Positions 1 through 12,063 of a stretch of 64,000 nucleotides of DNA are shown piece by piece. The position numbers and the translations under genes are program-made. Where the stretch lies: NCBI RefSeq assembly GCF_037975245.1, contig NC_092574.1:5202713-5266712 (forward strand), written 5' to 3'. This stretch comes from Apostichopus japonicus (lineage: Eukaryota > Echinodermata > Holothuroidea > Aspidochirotida > Stichopodidae). Numbering within the stretch: the first letter of the stretch is position 1; every line of letters begins with the position of its first letter. The notes beneath the pieces are model-generated. The model was not told the DNA's origin. It worked only from the letters and a program-made list of their open reading frames with translations, and did no database searches.

Positions 1-2080
1 AACAAATTTCCGTTTGAATCACTGTGATATGAGATACCTGGGTATACCTACTCACAAATACTCTTTTGTAATTGTAAATATGTTACATATTTAATATATT
101 AAGTTCCGTAGCCACTAGGATCATGGAAACACATGCATTATTCCCTCCCTTTCACGCAAAGTTGCATGAAATGATGAATTACAGCATCATTTTACATCTA
201 AACCCTCTTACCAAATACAATGATTCTGAAAGTGAAAGGGACAAGTACGGACGTCAGTACTTTTTATAATCACTCTTCCTGAAGATTGAATAGAAGGTAG
301 TGTCCATATGGTGTCATGAAAAGTCATGTAAATACATGCGTTAAGTAAACTTAAATTGCCTGACTGGGAATGGCAACATTTTGCATAATTTTGATCCCCT
401 TACCGTAATCAATGTTCACAAAAGGGAGGGGAAGACCTCCTCTTAGACAACATTTTATATTTTTGTTCTCATTTATAATGATCTTTAATTTTTATACTGA
501 AATAATGGAATGAATTATGTGGCACAAAAATAACCAGACAGCAAACCTGTTGTGTGTTTTCAATGATGCTACATGAATAATCTTATATGAATGTGACACA
601 CTAGGCTGTAGCGTAATATAGTCAGGATGACCAACATACTTCAATCCAAGTAGCACATCAAAAGCATTAACATATGACAAACAGTATTCACATTGGCAAC
701 TGGTGACCGAGATTGATCTCTACCAAATGCACCAGGCTTCTCCTACTCAAAGTGGTGCACCTCCAAGAGGTACATTAAGCAGGCACCTGGCTGATTTTAC
801 CCTATGGTCCCCAAAATTTTGCGTCTGATTTGCCTCTAAAACACCTAGGCGACAAACTAGGCGTAAGTTTATTTTCGTAAACGGCGTCTGGTCAATTCCC
901 AACGTTACTACATCCAAACCTGAAGTTTTTATTTGGCCCTGAATTTCGAAATACGACGGAAAACTTCAACAACGTATGCAAAGAAATCATACTAATTATT
1001 CAAAATGATATGATCCTCTCCCGTTTTTTGTTTTTCATTTCCATTCTCTCTCCGTGTATCTCATTGTGACCGCCCGCTGGCTACGCGCTTGGATATCCAT
1101 ATCCAAACACATATATAAAACTTTTCTATGTTGGCATCGTTCAAATTAATCAATACCCTCCGCAATTTTTAAATACATGTAGAGTGAACTGTACTTTTGA
1201 GTCTAAGTTGCTGATCTCATTCTTACAGCAGGGATTGCAGTAATCATAAAACACGTACATAAATAACTAAATCAAAAATGTTAAAAACTAACCTTATCTC
1301 TTTGTGATAGTCTTGGTCTCGCCGATTTTGACTTGCTTCTAATTGATCTTGCTAAATCGGAGTTGCTTTTAAATTATCCACTTGCTATAAATACAACAAC
1401 TAGCTATTCTAAATCATTAAAATGTTTCGTAATAATAGGGTAATTCCAGTCAAAGAAAAAATACCGACCTTTAAACTCTGCGCAGATATCTGTAAGATTT
1501 TAGTTGACCTATTCATATCTATACTGCCTTCTCTGTCACGTCTACTTAGAAGGTCGTTCTTCACAGCACCTTCTCTTTTAAATATCATAGCACACGCACA
1601 AAACTCATTACACTGGCAAATGCATACAGGTAAACTGATCGAAAAGATCATCTCAAAGTACCATCTCAAAGAGGAAATCTCAAAGGGGTAGAAGAGACTC
1701 CCCTAAGACCCCCTCCCCAGGCCGGCTCCCCTCCCTAAACTTCGCAAGATAATTACATTTCAGTTCTCTAACTTGAAGATCCCGGCATTGCCATCACCAC
1801 ATATTTCATTTAATATACTAGGGAGATAACATTCTATATAGCTAAGGATATAATGTGTCTCTTTGAAATATAGAATAATTTGATGTTGTAAGGGAAAACC
1901 AGTGAAACAAGTAAAACAGAGAATGTGAAATCTCTATCGTATAAGGACATAGCTACAGTAACATAAAAACATAATGTATTGTGATGTTAGCCCCTCCGTC
2001 TGTGAATATATACATTAAGATATTTTTTCTTTTTTCTTTTTTTCTATTTTTCTATTTTGGTTTCTATAAGAAGTGGAGAC
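1..2080. other. Type A spacer, 5' part
   Basis: Non-coding. Aligns from base 2 with about 7482, 15073, 22586 and 38770, i.e. with the sequence about 400 bp upstream of each IFIT-like gene, so another gene copy should lie just left of the window. It holds a T/C-rich tract near 2030-2060 and a short TAGCTACGCGC-type scrap near 1075-1095. No RNA gene or coding exon was recognised. Confidence 0.6.
7..15 (-). promoter_or_regulatory. IRF-core-like site upstream of a gene left of the window
   Basis: Minus strand AAACGGAAA contains the AANNGAAA interferon-regulatory-factor core. By alignment of spacers it sits where the same motif lies about 410 bp upstream of genes 1, 2 and 4, so it predicts a further IFIT-like gene ending just left of base 1. 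The motif is short; binding is inference. Confidence 0.2.
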
Positions 2081-2089
2081 TGTCACCGT

Positions 2090-2803
2090 GACGACGCTCA
2101 ATGATGCTGAACAAGATAGCCGGAGGACTTAACGCGTTTATTTGCACGCGCCATTCAGGTAGATACAATTTCAACCACTTGCGCCAGAATTGGTCAGCCG
2201 GGTGCTGGACATGCCTCCAGGGGCGACGGAAATGGTCAACACTTTCAAACTTGCCCGGCGGAATGCTAGGACCATTTCTCAATAACAACAAATGGGTGGG
2301 AGTAATAGGCGTAGGGTCACATGGGTCGTCCCTGAGTTTTGTCAACGAACGACCATTAACAATGCTTTCCACTTCGCAAACAAAGTCCCCAAAATCTCAT
2401 CTGTAAGTCTCACAGTACTAGGGAGGATAGCAGCCATGACTCTATTAATTACACCGCCATATACGTTCACAGCCCCCCCCCCCCTATAAGAGACGCAGTT
2501 GAGGGAATAATACGCCAATCAACATTCTCTTTTACTGCATATGCGTGAATTTCCTTATGGGAGATGTCTCTCATGGCCCGTCTCAACTCCGCCTCACCGG
2601 ACAAAATGACTGCCTTTATTTGAAAATAAGGTTTCTGGACACCATCTTCGTGCCACAAATCGCATGAATACATTCAAGAAGGACTCAGTAACTATTAAGT
2701 CCAACTTCTCTATATGGACAGCCCTGACTGTTAAACAAGTGAACAAACAGCCATAACGTTTGACTTCGGAACGGCCGAATTTAACGTAAAACAACCCAAA
2801 CAC
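2090..2803 (-). pseudogene. BEL/Pao-type integrase fragment, copy 1
   Basis: Minus-strand frames read motifs typical of BEL/Pao integrases: [20 protein letters not shown] and RAVHIE, then AELRRAM, then SIVNGRPLT, TPTHLLLL and KWLKLYLPEW. The aspartate expected in the SDNG-type motif is Asn here (SNKG), and the frame shifts around 2600-2670 and again near 2450. It is not a functional enzyme. The reading frame ends inside the terminal inverted repeat. Confidence 0.75.
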
Positions 2804-3252
2804 ATCAATGCCGAGTCGTGAAATAATTTCAAATTTTATATCTACTTCGACTATTCAGACTGATGTTTCTCGTTTGTGGGAACAAAATTATTTGGGAGAG
2901 CCTCCGACCTGTCCCTCCAAGGAATGGGAAGTTCGACAGGACCACGTGAGCAAATAAACGGGTTAAAACCCCGACTACCTTGTTCAGCATCATTGAGCGT
3001 CGTCTCGGTGACAGTGTAAAAATCGTTGCCGGGCAAAACTAACCGCACGACTGCGATATACATGGGCTTACAGTGGCTCTCTGGGGTTTACTGCGCCTTT
3101 CTGGGGTTAACGGCGGCTTTAAACTACTTAGGATTTTTGCAATGAGACCACATACGACGCCACTCTGAACCAGGAGAGGAATGAAGCATTTGTAACATAT
3201 ATATTACGTAAGTACGCATCGATTACGTAAGTATGCAAAGCAAGGAGGCGGG

Positions 3253-3260
3253 TATAAAAG
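3253..3260 (+). promoter_or_regulatory. TATA box inside BEL-derived element, copy 1
   Basis: GGTATAAAAGG on the plus strand, 125 bp before the element's right end, as expected for an LTR promoter. It points toward the 3' end of gene 1, convergent with that gene. Confidence 0.35.
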
Positions 3261-4270
3261 GTCACACCCTTAAAACCATTGGACGAGGGCAGCATTGACC
3301 TTTGCCCGACCTCGATCAAGCGGAAATTTCCCTTTAACCACTGCTAAGGAAAAAAATGCACTTCGGCAACGATGACAGAGACAGTCTTTATATATAATAG
3401 GTGGAGAATTCACATATTACTGAAAGACTATAACAGTGGTTAGTTTAGTCTTCAGCAGATCGTCCACACATATCAGCCTTCTGAACACCCCACCCCACCT
3501 CACCCTCCCTGCCCCAGTGATCAATCAAGAGCAAAACATGAAATTGTTTTATATCAATAACATAAATAATTTTCACAGAAATTGTCGGATTTCGTCATTT
3601 CTGAACATTTCTGGAAATATGAAGTTAAAGGTCATGCATGTTGTTACTGTCTGTTAATGTATATTACTCCATAAAACTATGATTGAAGATCAACACAGCC
3701 AGTTTGGCATGAGCAGAGGATCTCTGTAGTAATATGCCTACATACATGTAAGAAACTGGACAGACAAATATCTCTATATATTAAATATATATGTAAGTTT
3801 CATATGTCACTGATTCATGCATACATTTTTTAGCTATGACATTGACAATGACACATTCACAGTGTGAGTGAGCTGTCAGCAGCCTAGGTCAATCGTTGAA
3901 CTGAATTTCGACAACGGGAGTTTCCAGCTTTGTGAAAATAGAAGAGCTACAAACAACGCATGAATTGCACGGTTTACTGAGCTTAAGTTATTTCTCCACC
4001 ATTAAACAAACTATTTAATCTATGTAAAGTCATTACATCAATGGATTTTAATCTTTACCTTTCTTTCATTTTGATAATTGGTAAATATAGGTTTGAACGA
4101 AATGGTACTATGTACACAAACACGATATTACGATGTATTCAGAACTTCTTATCTTTTCATCTGTCGAAAATAGAGTGTTGTGCCCATCTCAACATACAAG
4201 GACTCAATCATTGTTGGAATAAGTCAATTAGGCCACTCACTAAATCTGTTTCAACATTTACCTCCCAATT

Positions 4271-4460
4271 CTTCTTAAGTGTAAATTCAATTCAACTTAA
4301 ATGAATGGAAATGTGAGTGAATGGCATTTTCTTAAGTAAACTATGTGCCTATTTCACTTAGGTGGAATTGAATTTCTGCTTAAGTGAAATAAAATTTCAC
4401 TTAATGAATTTGAATTCAACTTAAGAGAACTTCAATTTTACTTACGTGCAATTTAGGACA
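4271..4460. repeat. CTTAAG palindrome cluster, unit 1
   Basis: Several copies of CTTAAGTG / CACTTAA and TTCAACTTAA within 190 bp, alternating in orientation, giving a self-complementary tract. The same tract is present in units 2 and 3 but is replaced by a different palindrome array in the other spacers. Confidence 0.55.
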
Positions 4461-4981
4461 TGTAAAGGATGGCGATGTGGAGATTAAACGCGGGTCACGT
4501 CACGCAAAAACACAATACAGTATATAGATCTCTCCTCAGACCAACACCACTAAATCCCGCGTCCATGAACGTTACAAGATGGACCGGAACTGTAGACCAA
4601 TCACTATACATGTAAATTAGCAAGGTGAATATTCTTCTTTTTTTCTTTCGTTTTTTTTAAAAGAGATTTACCTATAGTAAAATCAGACACCATGGAATGA
4701 TAAGACGATCCATTCCATGGTCCTGGAATAGGAAGTGAGGGCGCTCTATTATGTTTCTGTCTAAAATTATGTTGTTGATCACTTACACGTTGTTCTTTCA
4801 ACTTATGTTGCTGCCTCAAACCATGTTCTCGTCTTCATTCGCTTCGTTTCAACATATGTTGTTGCCTTAATCAATGCTGTTGTGTAATATACTGATGTGA
4901 GGAGAGGAACATATACTATATATAAACATGAACGAAGATACAAAATATGAGATAACTCGAAAATTCAAGTTAGCCTGGTAA

Positions 4982-4987
4982 TTTATT
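4982..4987 (-). terminator. Poly(A) signal AATAAA downstream of gene 1
   Basis: AATAAA on the gene strand about 670 nt past the stop, in a block (CAATAAA followed by TACCAGGC-like sequence) that aligns across the downstream regions of genes 1-4 and 6. Assignment as the real cleavage signal is inference. Confidence 0.35.
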
Positions 4988-5147
4988 GAATCGTATTGTA
5001 CAAGAACAGGTAAATAACTGTAATAGACAATATCTATCATAAGAGCAAAGGAAAACTGTGCAGAAAGAAAAAAAAAGACAGAAAGATGAAAGAAAGAAAC
5101 ATGAACATTTTAGCCTTAATTAACCTGCAATTGGACTTGATTGTGAC

Positions 5148-5175
5148 TAGAGACCCTTTAGTAGGAGGGTCTCTA
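5148..5175 (-). promoter_or_regulatory. Conserved stem-loop in the 3' flank of gene 1
   Basis: Perfect 9-bp inverted repeat TAGAGACCC / GGGTCTCTA around a 10-nt loop, roughly 490 nt past the stop and before the AATAAA, so probably in the 3' UTR. Present downstream of genes 1-4. Confidence 0.4.
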
Positions 5176-5659
5176 ATTGTGACTATTGGGGAAAGGTAAA
5201 CAGAGCCGTTTTGGCAAGAAAGAAAGAAAACCATTACTTCCTCTGTTACTTTGACAAGGGGAATGAAATGGAAAGAAAGAAAGAAGGAAAGACTAAACAT
5301 ACGCCTTTTAATATTATTCAACTCGTCTAAAATAATGCACCTTGACGATTGACCTTATATCGTTGGCTTATTTTGATCATATACATTTGATTGTACAATG
5401 ACTTAAAGTTACTAAACAACAACAATCACAAATTTATCGAACATCACCATGCAACAATTGAGGGAGGAGGACCCAACCTACGAGAAGTGATAGCCCGTGG
5501 GTGGAGTTTGAATAGCCAAACAATTGGGCAGCAGAAGTGCAATAATCTTCCTGCTACCTCATTTATCATTTGGAAAAGGTATTTAAAAAGTCACCGATAT
5601 TGTCTGATCTGAGTATAGTTGAGTATATTCTCCAAGTGCTTAGGTCACTCAATCGATAC

Positions 5660-7069
5660 CTAATCATTCAACCCAATCTCTGCTACCCTGCTACGAAGGT
5701 TCTGTGCCATGATATCGCCATCCTCTAGTGTTTCATAATATTGTTGTAAACATTCTTTGGCCTTCCTTGCAAATTCAGCAGTTTGACAATAAGCAGAAAT
5801 ATCTACAATTTTCGTTATTTCAAGTGCTGTATCTATCACATCTTCAAACGCCTTTGCGATATTTTCATTTACTTGTTTTCTATTAACAACAAACAAGCTA
5901 TAAGCACGTCGAAATTGAACTTCGATCAAATAATACGGAGAGCCTTTGTACTCCTCAATCATACCGTTGAACATTGCCATTGCCGCCTCATTACGTCGCG
6001 CCTTACCCAACGCAATCGCTTTATTTATTTTACCTTGAAAGTGAGAAGGTTCTAGTTCAAGACATTTATCAATATATTTCATTTCCGAACTTTTATATTC
6101 GTTCTTATCATTCCTGTCTCCGGCATCGGCTGATAAATATCGGTACACAATCGATAACTGTAGAAACAACTCGGATCGGGGACGCTAAAGCTCTTCTCCT
6201 CTACCATAGACATCAATGGCGCTTTCATAATCACGCAAAAGACGATAAAAAAGACCTTTCTTTAGGACAAGTTCACATGTATTTGCGTCAAGATTGGCCA
6301 TGAGATCTTTGCCCTCATCGACTCGATCTGGGATTCTCAGCAAAACCGTTGCTAGGTCACATTGTGCCGACTTGTTTCTTGGTTCCAAGTCAATCGCTTT
6401 CTCGTAGCATTGAATCTCATCATAGATGCCATCGTACGGTTCACTGTGGCTGTTCGTGCACAGACGAGCCTGTCGACCAATAACTGATCCAAGAGCTTGA
6501 TACCACGAAGATTTAGTCTTGATGGTCTTCAGTGCTTGCTGATATCTTCTTTCGGCTTCCTTGCATTTATTCGGTCCAAGTCTTGTAAAAGCAAAAGCAG
6601 CAGTAGCGTCTATGAAGGCTTGAAGTCTGTCTTGAGAGAGTTTATCTCGATGTCTATTCCAGCTTTGTTCTAATTCTGCGAGAAGTCTCAATCGTCTGTC
6701 CTCATTCTGCTTTCCCTCGTGGATAGTTTCCAGAACCCACAACCTGTTTGCATTTACAATGATGATGTAAGCCTGACGTTCATCGTCGTCTGTTACTCTC
6801 ATGGCTTCTCTCTCCGCTTCCGCGAAGAACTCTTCTGCTTTCTGAGAGTTACTTTGCACCCCTTCAAAATTAGAGACCTCTAGAAAACCTCTGAATAGCA
6901 GCATATCACAGGCTGTCTCCGCCCATTCAATATCATTTCTGGTTTCCAATTCACTATCGAGTCTGTTTGCTATACCCTTTAAATCTAACATAATGTTCTG
7001 ATCAAGTTTCCAATTGAAATGGCAAGGAACCTTCTTCCACCAATCGGGTATAAAATGACAACCGGCCAT
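5660..7069 (-). pseudogene. IFIT-like TPR gene 1, interrupted by one in-frame stop
   Basis: This frame matches the other five genes from the MAGCH start (ATG at 7069) to the shared C-terminus, but codon 295 is TAG (6185-6187) where the paralogs read CAG, a single C-to-T transition. The frame continues unbroken on both sides, so there is no frameshift. Translation would stop after 294 residues, keeping the CHFNWKLD motif and the first TPR-like helices and losing about 175 residues. An earlier in-frame ATG lies at 7117, but it is not conserved in all copies. ACAATGG around 7069 is a good initiation context. Either this is a recently killed copy, or a truncated protein is made, or the site is polymorphic. 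The IFIT-like assignment rests on motif and architecture read by eye. Confidence 0.8.
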
Positions 7070-7077
7070 TGTAGAAT

Positions 7078-7096
7078 CTATAGCTGAAGAACAATG
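7078..7096 (-). other. 3' splice-acceptor-like tract, gene 1
   Basis: On the minus strand a TTGTTCTTCAGCTATAG tract ends in AG 8 nt before the MAGCH ATG. Vertebrate IFIT genes splice a tiny first exon to one large coding exon, and this fits that plan. Gene 1 has a 3-base insertion giving a second possible AG (TTCAG). Confidence 0.4.
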
Positions 7097-7117
7097 TGAT
7101 AAACAATACACTGGCAT

Positions 7118-9663
7118 ATTTTATGTAAACAAACTTTGTGAGGTCCTTGCGATTATGAATGAAAGCATATATCTTATCGGTTGATCTACTGAACATAAAT
7201 GAATAACAGACATATGCAGTGGCGTAGCTAGAGAGAGGGGAGGGTGCAGGGGTAGAGTCCCCCACAGAATTTTCGGGGACGACAAAACCAAGTGGCAAAG
7301 GAAACATAAGTAGCTATGATATATGCTTTAGGATATATGCTTCTTGTTCTTTTAGCACGTCGTGATATGCTTTTCTTCAGGTTTGCCTCATTAGCCATAC
7401 TAAGCATAATTGAGATTTCTTTGAGAAGTTAACTTTGTTTCAGTATGGCACTGGAATGTCGTCTTCAACATAAAACAAAATTTCCGTTTGAGTCACTTTT
7501 ATATGAGATACATGGGTATAACTACTCACACACACTATTTTGTAATTGTAAATATGTTACATCTTTAATATATTAAGGTCCGTAGCCACTAGGAGCATGG
7601 AAGCACATGCATTATTCCCCTCCCTCTCCCGCAAAGTCGCATAAATGATGAATTATATCATCATTTTACATCTAAGCCCTTTTACCAAATACAAAGATTC
7701 TGAAAATGGAAGTGACAAGTACGGACGTCAGCATTTTTATTATCACTCTTCCTAAAACTTGATAACGTAATAGAAGGTAGTGTCCATATGGTGTCATGTA
7801 AATACAAGCGTTAAGTAAACTTAAATTGCCTGACTGGGAATGGCAACATTATGCATAATTTTGATCCCCTTACCGTAATAAATGTTCACAAAAGGGAGGG
7901 GAAGCCCTCCCTTTAGACAACATTTTATATTTTTGTTCTCATTTATAATTATGTTTTATTTTTATACTGAAATAATGGAATGAATTATGTGACACAAAAA
8001 TAACCAGACAGCAAACCTGCAGTGTGTTTTCAATGATGCTACATGAATAATCTTATATGAATGTGACACACTAGGTTGTAGCGTGTATAATCAGGATGAC
8101 CAACATACATCAATCCAAGTAGCACATCAAAAGCATTGAAAATATGACAAACAATATATTCACATTGGCATATGAAGACCGAAATTGATCTTTATTAAAT
8201 GCACTAGGCTTCTTCTACTCAAAGTGGTACACCTCCAAGAGGTACATTAAGCAGGCGCCAGGCGAGTTTCACCCCCTGGTCCCCAAGATTTTGCGTCTGA
8301 TTTGCCTCTAAAACACCTAGGCGACAAACTAGGCGTAAGTTAATTTTCGTAAACGGCGCCTGGTCAATTTCAAAGATATCATATTAATTATTTACAATGA
8401 TATGGTCCCCTCCCGCTTTTGTTCTCATTCTCATTCTCTCTACTAGTAGCTTTTCTCCCATTGTTTGGGGGTAGGGTGACCGCCCCCACCCCCCTCTAGC
8501 TACGCGCTTGGAGATCCATATCCATAAACACATATATAACTCTTTTCTATGTTGGCATCGTTCAAATTAATCAATACCCTCCGAAATTGTTAAATACATG
8601 TAGAGTGAACTGTACTTTTGAGCCTTAGTTGTTTATCTCATTCTAACGGCAGGGATTGTGGTAATGATAAAACCCCTTCCTAAATAAGTAAATCAAAATG
8701 TTAAAAACTAACTTTACTTCTTTGTGAAAGTCTTGGTCTCGCCGATGTTGACTTGCTTCTAATTGATCTTGCTAAGTCGGAGTTGCTTTTAAATTATTCA
8801 CTTGCTGGAAATACAACAACAGCTGCCGATTTTAAATCACTAAAATATTTCGCAATTATAGGTTAATTCCAGGCAAAGAAAATCACCGACCTTTAAACTC
8901 TAGTCAGATATCTGTAATATGCATGAATAGCTATACTGCCTTCACTGGCACGTCTGCGATGATGGTCGCAGATGGTCGTTGTTCACAGCACCTCATATAT
9001 GATAGCTATTCTAAATCACTAAAATGTTTCGTAATAATAGGGTAATTCCAGTCAAAGAAAAATACCGACCTTTAACTCTGCGCAGATATCTTTAAGATTA
9101 TAGTTGACCTATTAATATCTATACTGCCTTCCCTGTCACGTCTGTTCACGGCACCGCCTCTTTTAAATATCATAATGCAGCCACGCAAGTCAAAACACTG
9201 GCAAATGCATACAGGTAACTGATCGAAAATATAGCACCATTTTAAGCTCCATTTTTCACACACAAAAATCTCAAGGGGGAGAGGAGACTCCCCTAAGACC
9301 CCCTCCACCCTCCCCAGGCCGGCTCCCCCTAAACTTCGCAAGATAAATACATCTCAGTTCGATAACTTGAAAATCTCGGCATTGCCATCACCACATAGTT
9401 CATTTATATCAGGGAGATAGGATTCCATATAGTTAAGGATATATTGTGTCTCTCTTTTAAATATAGAAGAATTTGGTCCTGTTAGGGACATCAAGTGAAA
9501 ACAAGTAAAGCAGAGAATGTGAAATCTCTATCGTATAAAGACATAGCTACAGTAACATAACAATATAATGTATTTTTATTGTGATGTTAGTCTCTCCGTC
9601 TGTGAATATATAAATTAAGATATTTCTTTTCTTTTTCTTCTATTTTGGTTTCTATAGGAAGTG
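7118..9663. other. Type A spacer upstream of gene 1
   Basis: Presumed promoter and 5' exon/intron region of gene 1. A CAGTGGCGTAGC scrap resembling a DNA-transposon end lies at 7217-7300 and recurs at 14816, 22344 and 38513. An internal duplication of about 170 bp (starting near 8836 and near 9016, beginning CACTAAAAT) is shared with the next unit only. No coding exon is recognisable. Confidence 0.45.
7481..7489 (-). promoter_or_regulatory. IRF-core-like site upstream of gene 1
   Basis: AAACGGAAA on the gene strand, 412 bp before the MAGCH ATG. A TATAAAAG on the same strand lies just upstream (about 7499-7506) in this copy only. No full ISRE (GAAANNGAAA) was seen. Confidence 0.22.
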
Positions 9664-9677
9664 GAGACTGTCACCGT

Positions 9678-10380
9678 AACGACGCTCAATGATGTTGAAC
9701 AAGATAGCCGGAGGACTTAACGCGTTTATTTGCACGCGCAATTCAGGTAGATACAATTTCAACCACTTGCGCCAGAATTAGTTCGCAAGGTGCTGGACAT
9801 GCCTACAGTGGCGACAGAAACGGTCAACACTTTCAAACTTGCCCGGCGGAATGCTAGGACCATGTCTCAATAACAACAAATGGGTGGGAGTAATAGGCGT
9901 AGGGTCACGTGGGTCGTCGCTGAGTTTTGTCAACGGACGACCATTAACAATGCTTTCCACTTCGCAAACAAAGTCCCCAAAATCTCATCTGTAAGTCCGA
10001 CAGAACTAGGGAGGATAGCAGACATGACTCTTTTAATTACACCAACCATGCGTTCACAGGCTCTTCCCATAGGAGAAGCAGTTGAGGGAATAAAACGCCA
10101 ATCAAAATTCTCTTTTACTGCATATGCGTGAATTTCCTTATGGGAGATGTCTCTCATGGCCCGTCTCAACTCCGCCTCACCCGACAAAATTAATGCAATT
10201 ATCTGAAAATAAGGTTTCTGGACTCTCTCTACGTGCCACAAATCGCCTGAATCCATCCAAGAAGGACTCAGTAACTAGTTAGTCCAACTTCTCTATATGG
10301 ACAGCCCTGACTGTTAAACAAGTGAACAAACAGCCATAACGTTTGACTTCGGAACGGTCGAAATTTACGTAATACGGCCC
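9678..10380 (-). pseudogene. BEL/Pao-type integrase fragment, copy 2
   Basis: Minus-strand remains of the same integrase, with SPMGRACERMVG (around the conserved Glu), SIVNGRPLTKL and TPTHLLLL visible. Stops and frame changes break it in several places; the N-terminal part is more decayed than in copy 1. Confidence 0.72.
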
Positions 10381-10831
10381 AAGCACATTAATGCCAAGTC
10401 GTAAAATAATTTCAAATTTTATATCAACTTCGACTATTCAGACTGATGTTTCTCGTTTGTGGGAACAAAATTATTTGGGAGGGCTTCCGACCTGTCCCTC
10501 CAAGGAATGGGAAGTTTGACAGGACCACGTGTGCAAATAAACGGGTTAAAACCCCCGACTACCTTGTTCAGCATCATTGAGCGTCGTCTCTGTGACAGTG
10601 AAAAAATCGTTGCCTGGCAAAACTAACCGCACGACAAACTGCGATATACACGGGCTAACAGTGGCTTTCTGGGGTTTACTGCGCCTTTCTGGGGTTAACG
10701 GCGGCTTTATACTACTCAGGACTTTTGCTATGAGACCACATACGACGCCACCCTGAACCAGGAGAGGAATGAAGCATTTGTAACATATATATATTACGTA
10801 AGTACGCATCGATTACAAGCAAGGAGTCGAG

Positions 10832-10839
10832 TATAAAAG
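10832..10839 (+). promoter_or_regulatory. TATA box inside BEL-derived element, copy 2
   Basis: TATAAAAG on the plus strand at the aligned position, pointing toward the 3' end of gene 2. Confidence 0.33.
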
Positions 10840-11876
10840 GTCACACCCTTAACACAATTGGACGTGGGCAGCATTGACATTTGCCCGACCTCGACCAAGC
10901 GGAAATTTCCCTTCAACCGCGCTAAGGAAAAAAATACACATCGGCAAAGATGACAGAGACAGTCTTTTTATATATAAAGTAGGTAGAAATTTCACATATT
11001 ACTGAAAGACTTTAACAGTGGTTAGTTTAGTCGTCAGCAGATCTTCAACACATACCAGCCTTCTGAACACACCACCCCCACCGCACCCCAAAACCCTCAC
11101 TGCCCCAACGATCAATCAAGACCAAAACATGAAATTATGTATATTATCAATAACATAAATAATTTTCGCAGAAATTGCTGGATTTCGTCATTTCTGATCA
11201 TTTTCTGGATATATGAAGTTAAAGGTCATGCATGTTGTTATTGTATGTTAATGTCTATTACCGTACTCCATAAAACTATGATTAAAGATCGACCCAGCCA
11301 GTTTGTCCTGACCAGAGGATCTCTGTAGTAATAGGCCGACACAAATGTTAGACACTGGACAGTCAAATATCTCTATATATTAAATATATATGTAAGGGTA
11401 ATACGTCACTGACTCATACATACATTTTTTAGCTATGACATTCACAACGAGACACTCACATTGAGAGCTGACAACACCCTAGGTCAATCGTTGAACTGAA
11501 TTTCGACAACGGGAGTTTCCAGCTTTGTTAAAATAGGAGAGCTTCAAACAACGCATGAATTGCACGGTTTACTGAGCCGAAGTTATTTCTCCACCATTAA
11601 ACAAACTATTTAATCTATTTAAAGTCATTACATCAAGTATGACAATGGATTTTAATCTTTACCATTTCTTTAATTTTGATAATTGGTAAATATAGGTTTG
11701 AACGAAATGGTACTATGTACACAAACACGATATTACGATGTGTTCAGAACTTCTTATCTTTTCATCTGTCGAAAATAGAGTGTTGTGCCCATCTCAACAT
11801 ACAAGGACTCAATTATTGTTGGAATAAGTCAATTAGGCCACTCACTAAATCTGTTTCAACATTTACCTCCCAATTC

Positions 11877-12063
11877 TTCTTAAGTGTAAATTCAATTCAA
11901 CTTAAATGAATGGAAATGTTAGTGGAATGGCATTTTCTTAAGTAAACTATGTGCCTATTTCACTTAGGTGGAATTGAATTTCTGCTTAAGTGAAATAAAA
12001 TTTCACTTAATGAATTTTAATTCAACTTAAGAGAACTTCAATTTTACTTACGTGCAATTTAGG
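11877..12063. repeat. CTTAAG palindrome cluster, unit 2
   Basis: Same alternating CTTAAGTG / CACTTAA tract as at 4271, nearly unchanged. Confidence 0.55.

Larger units (their letters stand above)
2081..3377. mobile_element. Rearranged BEL/Pao-derived element, copy 1
   Basis: The insertion is delimited by a TG...CA boundary and a 5-bp direct repeat GAGAC (2076-2080 and 3378-3382). The empty-site-like sequence at 32691 reads GTGGAGACAGTC with a single GAGAC. TG...CA ends with a 5-bp duplication are typical of LTR retrotransposons. Inside, the minus strand holds a decayed BEL/Pao-type integrase (2090-2803). A ~70-bp inverted repeat links 2081-2149 with 2945-3013, and a TATA box on the plus strand (3253) points away from the integrase orientation, so the element is internally deleted and probably inverted. 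No gag, protease or reverse transcriptase was found. Confidence 0.72.
3383..5659. other. Type A spacer, 3' flank of gene 1
   Basis: Non-coding. From left to right: a CA-rich stretch near 3490-3520, a unique-looking AT-rich segment, the CTTAAG cluster (4271-4460), AATAAA at 4982, purine-rich GAAA repeats (5065-5100 and 5270-5290), the stem-loop (5148), then about 330 bp conserved up to the gene 1 stop. Confidence 0.5.
9669..10955. mobile_element. Rearranged BEL/Pao-derived element, copy 2
   Basis: Same ends as copy 1 (TGTCACCG ... GATGACA) and the same GAGAC duplication (9664-9668 and 10956-10960) in the same flanking sequence, so this is the same insertion event copied with the array rather than a new insertion. 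Nearly identical to copy 3. Confidence 0.72.

Noticed and set aside
2081-3377. Whole 1.3-kb insertion as a simple solo LTR
   Set aside because: It contains recognisable integrase coding sequence and internal inverted arms, which a plain LTR should not have; a deleted and rearranged element fits better.
7070-7117. Upstream in-frame ATG of gene 1 (MPVYCLSHCSS...) as the start
   Set aside because: The ATG is ATT in gene 4 and shifted or absent in genes 5 and 6, residues before MAGCH are not conserved, and a splice-acceptor-like tract lies in between. MAGCH has the better initiation context.
9072-9341. Minus-strand frame starting MRSLGGAGLGRV, duplicated at 16617-16886
   Set aside because: Identical only because the two spacers are nearly identical; units 1 and 4 do not preserve the frame.
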